This document shows positions 55,301 through 63,001 of a stretch of DNA of 64,000 nucleotides, piece after piece. The number at the start of each line of letters is the position of its first letter. Within the stretch, counting starts at the first letter, position 1. Location of the stretch: the NCBI RefSeq assembly GCF_029338315.1, contig NZ_CP119794.1:3286001-3350000 (forward strand), written 5' to 3'. Source of the DNA: Haloarcula regularis (GTDB lineage Archaea; Halobacteriota; Halobacteria; Halobacteriales; Haloarculaceae). Position numbers and translations under genes: made by a program. Under the pieces are notes generated by a model that was not told the origin of the DNA, made no database searches, and saw only the letters and a program-made list of their open reading frames with translations.

Positions 55301-56157
55301 ACGGCGACCTCGTCCCGGCCGGCGAGGCGACGGTGTCGGTCCGCGACCGCGGGTTCATGTACGGCGACGCGGCCTTCGAGACGCTCCGGGTCTACGGCGG
55401 GACCCCCTTCGAGTGGGACGCCCACCGTATGCGTCTCCAGCACACCGCCGAGACGCTGGGCTTTGCCGACGCCGTCCCCGACGACCTGCGCGACCGGGTC
55501 GAGGCGACCCTCGCCGAGAACGACCTCTCGGAGGCCTCGGTCAAAGTCTCGGTCAGCCGGGGCGTCCAGCCCGGGAAACTCACGCCCGGGGCCGACGTGG
55601 ACCCGACGGTCGTCGTCACCTGCTCCCCGCTCCCGCGGGGCGGCCTCGAGGGCCAGCGGGTGTGGGACGACCCCGCCGCGGTCCAGACGGTCCGGACGCG
55701 ACGGATTCCGAGCGAGGCCGTGCCCGCGGACGTGAAGACCCACAACTACCTCAACGGCATCCTCGGCCGACTCGAGCTCCGCCGGGCGGCCGCCGGTCGC
55801 GACGCCGCCGACGAGTGTCTCATGCGCGACGTCGACGGCACTGTCGTCGAGGGGGCCACGAGCAACCTCTTTTTCGTCACGGAGAACGGCCTGCGCACCC
55901 CCAGCGAGGATCTGGACCTGCTGCCGGGCGTGACACGCTCGGTCGTCCTCGACCTGGCCCGCGAGGAGTCGTTCCCGGTCGAGACCGGCCACTACTCGCT
56001 TGACGTCGTCCGCGACGCTGACGAGGCGTTTCTCACCAACTCGACGTGGGAACTGCGCCCCGTCGCGAGCGTCGACGGCATCGAGGTCGGCGCTGGCCCG
56101 ATGACGACGCTCCTCCAGCGCCTGTTCGACGAGCGGGTCGAGGCCCGGTACTACTGA
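55285..56157 (+). CDS. pabC: Class IV aminotransferase, probable aminodeoxychorismate lyase
   Basis: A 290-residue fold-type IV PLP enzyme. The features are DRGFMYGDAAFETLRVY (residues 22-38), the PLP lysine in VKTHNYLNGIL (Lys152), the cofactor glutamate in GTVVEGATSNLFF, and TNSTWELRPV near the end, where branched-chain aminotransferases have a similar loop. Next to pabBA it is best read as 4-amino-4-deoxychorismate lyase making p-aminobenzoate. A branched-chain or D-amino-acid aminotransferase would have the same fold. ATG 55285 overlaps the pabA end by 16 bases, giving tight coupling. Confidence 0.88.
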   Translation: MYYHVDGDLVPAGEATVSVRDRGFMYGDAAFETLRVYGGTPFEWDAHRMRLQHTAETLGFADAVPDDLRDRVEATLAENDLSEASVKVSVSRGVQPGKLTPGADVDPTVVVTCSPLPRGGLEGQRVWDDPAAVQTVRTRRIPSEAVPADVKTHNYLNGILGRLELRRAAAGRDAADECLMRDVDGTVVEGATSNLFFVTENGLRTPSEDLDLLPGVTRSVVLDLAREESFPVETGHYSLDVVRDADEAFLTNSTWELRPVASVDGIEVGAGPMTTLLQRLFDERVEARYY

Positions 56158-56164
56158 CCGGCCG

Positions 56165-56587
56165 TCAGGTGCCCGTGTGGCCCTCGACGATGCCGTTGAG
56201 CTTCGTCACGCGCATCCGGAGGATGTCGAACTCCAGTTCGCTGACCGGGCGTTCGTGCACCTCGAAGTACGGGATGTCGAGGCGCCTGGTCACCTCCTCG
56301 ATGGACGAGTCGACGTTCTCCTCGGAGAGGACCTCGAGCTCGCCCTCCGCGAGCACGCTCTTCCACCCCTCGTCGGTGTCGGCGTAGACGACGAAGGTCA
56401 CGTACGCTGCGGCCTCGATGAACTTCCGCTTCTGACTACCCGGCGCGTATCCCAACCGGAAGTAGAAACTGGTGTCGTCGTCGAACCAGTACGAGAGCGG
56501 CACGCCGTAGCCGTCGTTCTCGCGCCCCATCGAGAGGACGCCGGTCCGCTGGCTATCGAGGAACTCCGCGATCTGGATGGCGTCCAT
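56165..56587 (-). CDS. Pyridoxamine 5'-phosphate oxidase-like flavoprotein
   Basis: A protein of about 140 residues with the split-barrel FMN fold: VLSMGRENDGYGVPLSYWFDDDTSFYFRL, YVTFVVYADTDEGWKSVLAEGELEVLSEE. The group is the PPOX/pyridoxamine oxidase-like family without known substrate. The sequence GTATATAC on the minus strand (56607-56614) is 20-27 bases upstream of ATG 56587 (MDAIQIAEFLDSQ), which supports this start for a leaderless transcript rather than ATG 56602. A paralogue lies at 57515-57970. It converges on pabC, seven bases apart. Confidence 0.85.
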   Translation of the reverse strand: MDAIQIAEFLDSQRTGVLSMGRENDGYGVPLSYWFDDDTSFYFRLGYAPGSQKRKFIEAAAYVTFVVYADTDEGWKSVLAEGELEVLSEENVDSSIEEVTRRLDIPYFEVHERPVSELEFDILRMRVTKLNGIVEGHTGT

Positions 56588-56695
56588 GTCGACTCGACTC
56601 ATGGGTGTATATACTCTTCGAGTGACAATAAGGCTACGTGCGCCCGGCAACGCTTCCGAACGTTGAAATCGGGGACCGTCCTACGGGGAGACGAG

Positions 56696-57111
56696 ATGGA
56701 CGAGGACAGTCGTATCGCCCCACTCGAGGCGGTGCCCGACGACGGGACGCTCCTGTTTACGGTCCGGGACGGGTTCGACACCGAGGAGGCGCTCCTGGTG
56801 TCGCTATCTGACGGTGTCGTGGCCTTCGAGAACTACTGCCCCACTGGCGGGATGTCCGCCTCGACAAGGGGAGCGGGGCGACGATGCGTGGCGACGAACT
56901 GGTGTGTGAGAAACACGGCGCGACCTTCGAGTCCGACTCCGGGTACTGCAACTACGGCCCCTGCGAGGGGGCGGTACTCGACGAGATAGCCGTCCGCGTC
57001 GAGGACGGCGCGGTGTACCTCACCGACGACCGCTACGAGTTCGAGAACCGTGGCCCCTCGGGCGACCACGACCGCTCCTCGCGGGGCCGCATCGGGTTCT
57101 CCGGCCAGTAG
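56696..57111 (+). CDS. Rieske [2Fe-2S] protein (frameshifted as given)
   Basis: A protein of about 138 residues. After repair of one C in the run 56839-56842 the Rieske cluster is complete: Cys48 and His50 in NYCPHWRD, Cys71 and His74 in VCEKHG, with additional cysteines at GYCNYGPC. The N-terminus MDEDSRIAPLEAVPDDG is typical of stand-alone Rieske ferredoxin-like proteins rather than membrane-bound cytochrome partners. It would carry electrons for an oxygenase or reductase that is not visible nearby. It ends GRIGFSGQ at 57111, 29 bases before the convergent HTH gene stop. Confidence 0.85.
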
Positions 57112-57140
57112 GCGGCCTCGACGTTGCCGACCCGCGCCGG

Positions 57141-57431
57141 CTACTGGATCCTGTAGGCCGGTTCCGAGACGTGCTCGTGTTTGCACTCCGGGCACCGACT
57201 GGGCCGGTTGGTCAGGTCGTCGAAGTCGGCGAACCCGCAGGCGTCACACTCCGGGGGCGCCACGAGCAGCTGTTCGTCGGTCGCATCGAGCGACCGGGCG
57301 ATGTGTTCGACGTGTGTGAGCGCGTCGCTGGTCTGTATCTCGAACGTCCGAGCGATCGTCCCGGCCGCCATCGGCCCCTCGCGCAATCGGTCCGCGATGC
57401 GCTGGCGCGTCGTCCGACCTACCTCGCGCAT
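57141..57431 (-). CDS. HTH regulator with C-terminal zinc ribbon
   Basis: A 96-residue protein. The N-terminus REVGRTTRQRIADRLREGPMAAGTIARTFE is a winged-helix HTH of ArsR/MarR look, and the C-terminus has CDACGFADFDD and CPECKHEH (a four-cysteine zinc ribbon). I recall such small HTH plus ribbon regulators as widespread in haloarchaea. ATG 57431 has a TATA-like CGTAATAGG (57453-57461, plus-strand reading) about 25 bases upstream. It could regulate the adjacent Rieske and PPOX genes, or itself; no direct evidence. Confidence 0.8.
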   Translation of the reverse strand: MREVGRTTRQRIADRLREGPMAAGTIARTFEIQTSDALTHVEHIARSLDATDEQLLVAPPECDACGFADFDDLTNRPSRCPECKHEHVSEPAYRIQ

Positions 57432-57483
57432 GCCAGTAGTTGGCAATCCGCCGTAATAGGTCTGTTCCCCGGTGCCGGCGTGG

Positions 57484-57514
57484 CTTTATTACTTCCGGTA
57501 GAGTTACATAACGT
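57484..57514 (+). promoter_or_regulatory. Leaderless promoter of the second PPOX gene
   Basis: CTTTATTA (57484-57491) is a TATA-like box 24-31 bases before ATG 57515. The divergent HTH gene has its own TATA-like element at 57453-57461, so the 83-base spacer holds both promoters. Confidence 0.5.
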
Positions 57515-57970
57515 ATGGAAGACACACACCGCGCAGCGGTCTCCGCCGAGGAGCGCGACGAGTTCCTGGGCGTCGGCGGGACCGGTGTCGCCTCGTTCGA
57601 GACCGAACCGGGCCGCTCGCCTCACTCGGTCCCGGTCTCGTACGGCTACGACCCCGACCAGACGACGTTCTACTTCCGGCTGGCGACGGGCCTGGACAGC
57701 GAGAAAGGCGAGGTCCTCGACCGCCCGGTCACCTTCGTCACCTACGGCCGCGACGAGGAGACCGACCGCTGGGTGAGCGTCGTCGCGAAGGGCCGCCTGG
57801 AGGCCGTCGACACCGAGGGCATCGAGACGGACACGCTCGCGGGCTTAGAGCGGGTCGACATCCCGCTCGTGGACGTCTTCGACGTGCCCGTTCGGGACAT
57901 CACCTTCGAGTTCCTCCGGCTCGTCCCCGAGGAGCTGACCGCCCGGAAGGAACTCCGGGCCGACGTCTGA
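57515..57970 (+). CDS. Pyridoxamine 5'-phosphate oxidase-like flavoprotein (second copy)
   Basis: A 151-residue PPOX-fold protein: VASFETEPGRSPHSVPVSYGYDPDQTTFYFRL, VTFVTYGRDEETDRWVSVVAKGRL, with the usual C-terminal VPVRDITFEFLRLVPEEL. It is a paralogue of 56165-56587 and shares its FYFRL and GxL core. Reaction and substrate are unknown; such proteins bind FMN, F420 or haem. The start is fixed by the TATA spacing. It precedes the P-type ATPase by 101 bases on the same strand. Confidence 0.85.
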   Translation: MEDTHRAAVSAEERDEFLGVGGTGVASFETEPGRSPHSVPVSYGYDPDQTTFYFRLATGLDSEKGEVLDRPVTFVTYGRDEETDRWVSVVAKGRLEAVDTEGIETDTLAGLERVDIPLVDVFDVPVRDITFEFLRLVPEELTARKELRADV

Positions 57971-58071
57971 CCGTGTTCCGGGCACCGGCGTCGGGCGGCC
58001 GGCGCGACACCGGGCGCACGCGCCGCGTCCGAGCGACAGGCGGCCAGGGGGGACTGAGCCCGCCAGCGACA

Positions 58072-60647
58072 ATGGAGTGGCACGCACGCTCGGCGTCGGA
58101 CGTCCTGGCGGAGCTCGAGACGACCGAAGAGGGACTCTCGAGCGACGCGGCCGCCGAACGGCTCGATTCCGTCGGCCACAACGAGATACGGACCGACGAG
58201 CGCCGGCACCCGGTCTGGGTCTTCCTCGACCAGTTCTCGAGCGCGCTCATCTGGGTCCTCCTCGCGGCCGCGGCCCTCTCCTTTGCCATCGGGCACACGG
58301 TCGACGCCGCCCTGATAACGGTGATTTTGCTCGGCAACGGCATCTTCGGGTTCGTCCAGGAGTACCGCGCCGAGCGAAGCCTCGAGGCGCTGCGCGAGCT
58401 GGCCACGCCGGAGGTGCGGGTCCGTCGTGACGGCACCGACGCGACGATAGCGGCGACCGAGCTGGTCCCCGGCGACGTGGTCAGCCTGCGCCAGGGCGAC
58501 GTCGTGCCAGCGGACTGTCGCCTGCTCGAGAGCCAGAACCTGGAGGTCGACGAGGCCGCACTGACCGGCGAGAGCATGCCCGTCGAGAAACACGTCGAGG
58601 CCGTCGACGCGGACACGCCGCTGGCCGAGCGCCCCAACGTGGTCTACAAGGGGACGAACGTCACCCGCGGCCGGGCGCTCGCCGTCGTCGTCGAGACGGG
58701 GATGGAGACGGAGATGGGCGCCATCGCGACGGAACTGCTCGCCGCCGAGGACCCCGAGACGCCGCTGCAGCGCGACCTCCACAAGCTGGGCCGGCGCCTC
58801 GGCCTCGCGGTTGTGGTCCTCTCTGCGATCATCGTCCCGTTGCTCGTCGCCGGCGGCACGGCGCTGGTCCAGGCGGCCCTGACGGCCGTCTCGCTGGCCG
58901 TCGCCGCGATTCCGGAGGGACTGCCCGCCGTCGTCACGCTGACGCTGGCGCTCGGTGTCCGGCGGATGGCCGACGAGAACGCGCTGGTCCGGACCCTCCC
59001 GGCCGTCGAGGGGCTGGGATCGGTCGACGTGGTCTGTACGGACAAGACCGGGACGCTGACCGAGGGAGATGCGGGTTCGGGTCGCCTGGGTCAACGACCA
59101 GTCGTTCCGCGTCGAGGGCGAGGCGGGCGAGGCAGACGCCGGGCCCGAGTCGGACGACCGGCTGCGTACCCTCCTCGAGATCGGCGCGGTCTGTAACGAC
59201 GCGACCGACGACGAGGGCGACCCGACCGAGCGGGCCCTCCTGGCCGCGGCAGCGGAGCACGGCCTCGACGTTGCCGCGCTCCGCGAGGAGCGCCCCCGCG
59301 AGGACGAGGTGCCGTTCACCTCGGAGCGAAAGCGCATGGCCACGGTTCACGAGGACGTCGTCTACGTCAAGGGCGCACCCAGGGTCGTCCTCGAACGGGC
59401 GACCCGCGTGCTCCGCGAGGACGGCCCGGAACCGATGGACGAGGCGACCAGGGAGCGCATCCAGGCCCAGGTCGAGGACTTCGCGAGCGACGCCTTGCGC
59501 GTGCTCGCGTTCGCCTACAAGGACCGCTCGGACGAGGGCGGCCCCGAGGAGAACCTCGTCTTCGTCGGCCTCCAGGGGCTCATTGACCCGCCGCGGGACG
59601 CGGTGGCCCCGGCCATCGACGACACTCACCGGGCGGGTATCGACGTGAAGATGATCACCGGCGACAACGAGGTGACGGCCCGCGCCATCGCCGAGCAGGT
59701 CGGCATCGAGTCGGCGTCCCTGACCGGGGCGGACGTCGAGGGCATGGACGACGAGACGCTCCGCGAGCGGGTCGAGGAGATCGACGTCTTCGCCCGCGCC
59801 GAGCCGGTCCACAAGGTCCGGATTCTCCGGGCGCTCCAGGCCAACGGCCACGCGGTGGCAATGACCGGCGACGGCGTCAACGACGCCCCGGCGCTGAAAC
59901 GCCGACGTCGGCATCGCGATGGGGGTCCGCGGTACCGACGTCGCGAAGGAGGCCAGCGACATCGTCCTGCTCGACGACAACTACGCGACCATCCGGACTG
60001 CCATCGAGCGCGGGCGGACCATCTTCGACAACATCTGGAAGTTCGTGGGCTACCTCCTCTCGGCGAACGCCGCCGAGGTGTTGCTGGTGTTCATCGCGTC
60101 GCTCTTTGGCTACCTCATCCTGCCGGCGGTCCAGCTGCTGTGGATCAACCTCCTGACCGACGGCCTGCCGGCGCTGGCGCTCGGCACCGACCCCTCCGGC
60201 GACGTGATGGACCGCGACCCCAGGGAGCGGGGGTCGGGCATCATCGACCGCGAGATGGTGGCGTTCATCGCCGGCGCGGGGCTCGTCGCCACCGCCGTCA
60301 TGCTCGGCCTAATGTTCGTCACGCTCGACGGCGCGCCGGCGGCCACGCCGTACGCGATGACGATGGTGTTCACCGGGTTTGTCGTCTTCGAGTTCGCCAA
60401 GCTGTACGTGGTCCGCTGGACGAGAGACACGCCCGTCCTGTCGAATCCGTGGCTGGCGGGCGCCGTCGCGCTGTCGACTCTACTCCACCTCGCGGTCCTG
60501 TACACGCCGCTGCGGACCTACTTCGGGACGGTGCCGCTCTCGCTCGCGGACTGGGGCTTGCTGGCGGGCGCACTCGCCATCGGCGGTCCGCTGTTCGTCG
60601 TCGTCGGGTGGGTGGTCAAGCGATTCGTCGCCCGGCCGACCGTCTGA
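58072..60647 (+). CDS. Cation-transporting P-type ATPase, Ca2+/P2 type (two frameshifts as given)
   Basis: A P2-type ATPase of about 859 residues. Visible are the actuator TGES in [12 protein letters not shown] (about 165-168), the phosphorylated Asp324 in [11 protein letters not shown], the hinge [12 protein letters not shown], and about ten membrane helices with [18 protein letters not shown] (PEGLP) in helix 4. Breaks lie at 59068-59078 (after LTEG) and at 59899-59904 (after DAPALK). Restoring GC in each GCGC context yields [13 protein letters not shown] and [29 protein letters not shown] points to Ca2+ or Mn2+ export. ATG 58072 ([11 protein letters not shown]) is the family start. It stands next to VIT1-like and stress genes. 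Confidence 0.9.
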
Positions 60648-60660
60648 GCGCCCGCGGGAC

Positions 60661-61243
60661 TCACCCCGGCAGGACGAGGTTCACGGCCGCGACGACGAGT
60701 CCCGCGAGCCCCATCCGCGCGGCGGCGACGTACCACCGCTGGCCGGAGATCGAGCCCATGTAGGCCCCGAACGCGCCGAGGACGCCGATGCCGAGGGCCA
60801 CGGAGACGACAGCGGCCTCGACCATCGTGAAGACCGACCCCTCGAAGAGGAAGGCGGTCAGCGGGACGAGGATGCCGACCAGCGGCCCGAGGCCGCTCAT
60901 CGTCGCGTGGAGGACGCGCGCACTGCGGTGTTCTCGCTGGACCCGCGTGTCGTCCAGGTCGGTGAGCATCGCGCGCTCGATGCGCCGTATCTCGGCTCTG
61001 GTCTCGGCGCGCTCGATCTCCCAGACGCTCCAGACCGCGGAGGTGCCCAGGCCGACGGCGGCGCCGAGCCCGATTCTGATGACCGTCAGCCCGTCGGGCA
61101 CCCCCGACAGGACGGCCCCGACGACGATGCCGATGCTGGTCAGCGTCCCGTCGAAGCCGTTCGAGATGAAGTACCGGCGCGAGATAGAGCGGACGTCCTC
61201 CCGTGCGAGCAGCGACCGGAGCTCGACTGCGAACGGAGGGCAC
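60661..61243 (-). CDS. VIT1/CCC1-family transporter (N-terminus frameshifted as given)
   Basis: A protein of about 194 residues. The family motif RYFISNGFDGTLTSIGIVVG and the helices GVPDGLTVIRIGLGAAVGLGTSAVWSVWEIERAE are clear, with four or five membrane segments overall. The frame has no start codon of its own. GTG 61243 opens VPSVRS in another frame; restoring GC at about 61222-61228 (TCGAG to TCGCGAG) joins it as SRELRSLLAREDV. It would move Fe2+ or Mn2+. It overlaps nothing but directly follows the DUF211 gene stop (61245-61247) on the same strand. Confidence 0.8.
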
Positions 61244-61244
61244 G

Positions 61245-61535
61245 TCAGGCGTCTTGGAACGTCGCTCGTTCCTCGACGACGTACTCGCCACAGGACACCT
61301 CGTCGATGGAGTGGACCGTCGCGCCCAGCTCCTCGATAGTGCCCTCGACGTCGTCGTAGGCGACGCTCTCGCCTTCCAGCGTGACCTTGACCGTCTGTAC
61401 CTCCTTGTCCTGTTCGACCAGCGAGACGGTGGTCCCGGCGACGCTCTCGACCCCGGTGATCCGCTCGGTGAACGCGGGCAACGGGGGCTCGTGTGGCTTC
61501 AGTACGTCGAGGACGACGCGGCGGACGGCGACCAT
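61245..61535 (-). CDS. DUF211 family protein
   Basis: A 96-residue ferredoxin-like-fold protein. It begins VRRVVLDVLKPHEPPLPAF, a DUF211 signature, and continues VTLEGESVAYDDVEGTIEELGATVHSIDEVSCG, ending EERATFQDA. The family is small and archaeal; some members may bind metal or be regulatory subunits. Function unknown. A TATA-like element lies at 61561-61569, about 26-34 bases upstream. Its gene precedes the VIT1-like gene on the same strand, so they are probably co-transcribed and metal-linked by context. Confidence 0.88.
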   Translation of the reverse strand: MVAVRRVVLDVLKPHEPPLPAFTERITGVESVAGTTVSLVEQDKEVQTVKVTLEGESVAYDDVEGTIEELGATVHSIDEVSCGEYVVEERATFQDA

Positions 61536-61560
61536 GGGGCGCCGTAGGGGTGCCCCGGTC

Positions 61561-61609
61561 CTAAAAGTACCTCCCGGGATGTACTATCGGGCGAGCAACA
61601 ATTTAAGCC
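61561..61609. promoter_or_regulatory. Divergent promoters of DUF211 and the UspA protein
   Basis: Leftward: CTAAAAGTA (61560-61568) is TATA-like for DUF211. Rightward: AATTTAAG (61600-61607) is 29-36 bases before the UspA ATG at 61636. The two promoters share a 100-base region, so the metal-related pair and the stress protein could be co-regulated. Confidence 0.45.
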
Positions 61610-61635
61610 CGCGTCGCCCGAACTGTCGGGTACAG

Positions 61636-62503
61636 ATGTTCGACACCATCATCGTGCCCACGGACGGCAGCGACCAGGCCCACCGAGCACTGGCGACGGC
61701 CGCCGAACTCGCCCGACAACACGACGCGACGGTCCACGTCTTGACGGTCGTCGACAGTCGCTTCCTCGGCAAGGCGACGGAGATAGACGACGCCGAGGCG
61801 ACGGCCTCGGCCGACCTCGCGGAGTTTACGGCCGCCGTCGACACCGAGGGACTGTCGGTGACGACGGGGGTCCGCCACGGGATTCCCGACGAGGAGATCC
61901 GCACCTACGCGACCGACCACGACGCCGACCTCGTGGTGATGGGGACCCACGGCCGGACCGGCGTCCGCCGCTACGTCCTCGGGAGCGTCGCGGAGAAGGT
62001 GGTCCGCCTCTCCGACGTGCCGGTCCTGACGGTCCACGGGACGGACGGCGGCGCCGACGTCTCCTTCGAGAACATCCTCGTCCCGACGGACGGGAGCGAG
62101 GGGGCGCGCGCGGCGGCCCGACCGGCCGCGGCCGTGGCGAAGCCGACAGACGCGACGGTCCACGCGCTCTCGGTCGTCGACGTCCGCTCGATGGGCGTCG
62201 ACGTCCGCTCGGACCTGATACTCGACGAGCTTCCAGCACGTTGCACAGGACGCCGTCGGCACCATCGAGGACGACCTCGCGACCGAGGGTGTGGGGTCCA
62301 TCCGCACCGAGATCGTCCACGGCGTGCCCTACCAGGCGATCCAGGCCTACGTCGAGGACAACGACGTCGACCTGGTGGTCATGGGGACCCACGGCCGGAC
62401 CGGCCTCGAGCGGTACCTCCTCGGAAGCGTCACGGAGAAACTCGTCCGGACCGCGCCGGTGCCGGTACTGACCGTCCGGGCCCCGGAGGAAGCCGAGGAG
62501 TGA
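61636..62503 (+). CDS. Tandem universal stress protein (UspA) (frameshifted as given)
   Basis: A protein of about 289 residues made of two Usp domains. The first (1-150) begins MFDTIIVPTDGSDQAHRAL with the ATP-binding GTHGRTGVRRYVLGSVAEKVVR. The second begins FENILVPTDGSEGARAA and has GTHGRTGLERYLLGSVTEKLVR. The frame breaks at 62229-62233; restoring GC in GAGCTTCC (GAGCGCTTCC) gives DERFQHVAQDAVGTIE. Both domains keep the G-x2-G-x9-G-S/T motif, so both probably bind ATP. ATG 61636 fits the promoter. It faces away from DUF211 and precedes the DUF4112 gene by 90 bases. Confidence 0.9.
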
Positions 62504-62593
62504 GTCCGGCGTGGCGCGGGCCGTGGCTGTACGGCGGGGCCTAGCCTTTTGCCTGAAGACGGGGTAACGACAGGCCAGACGGACGCCAGACCG

Positions 62594-62959
62594 ATGGTAC
62601 GTTACCGGACACACGACCAACGGGCGGCCGGCCTCGAGCGCGCCCGCCGCGTCGCTTACCTCATGGACGGCGCGGTGCGGATTCCGGGCACGGACGTCAG
62701 GGTCGGCTTCGACCCGTTGCTCGGCGTCGTACCCGTCTCCGGCGACACCGTCGCCGCCCTCGTGTCCCTGTACGTCGTCTTCGAGGGGCTTCGCGTCGGC
62801 CTCCCGGCGCGCACGCTCGGGGCGATGCTCTGCTGGGTCGCGCTGGACTTCCTCGTCGGGTCGATCCCGCTCGTCGGCCCGCTGTTCGACGCCCGGTTGC
62901 GCGTCAACGACCGGAACGCGCGGGCCATCGAGCGGTACGTCGACCGACGGCGACAGTGA
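62594..62959 (+). CDS. DUF4112 family membrane protein
   Basis: A 121-residue protein with an N-terminal helical arm (ERARRVAYLMDGAV), the family motif IPGTDVRVGFDPLLGVVPVSGD (about residues 36-57), two membrane helices and RLRVNDRNARAIERYVD at the end. DUF4112 is widespread and functionally unknown. ATG 62594 is chosen over the upstream TTG at 62549. A CCTTTTGCC element 40-50 bases upstream is a weak promoter candidate. Intact. Confidence 0.88.
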   Translation: MVRYRTHDQRAAGLERARRVAYLMDGAVRIPGTDVRVGFDPLLGVVPVSGDTVAALVSLYVVFEGLRVGLPARTLGAMLCWVALDFLVGSIPLVGPLFDARLRVNDRNARAIERYVDRRRQ

Positions 62960-62969
62960 GAGAGGCCGG

Positions 62970-63001
62970 GACTTTTAGCGGATGGGGGCGAAGAGGCGGC
63001 C
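62970..63001 (+). promoter_or_regulatory. Leaderless promoter of coaBC
   Basis: GACTTTTAGC (62970-62979) is TATA-like and centred about 27 bases before the ATG at 63002. That is the spacing of leaderless haloarchaeal genes, and it supports the chosen start. Confidence 0.5.
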
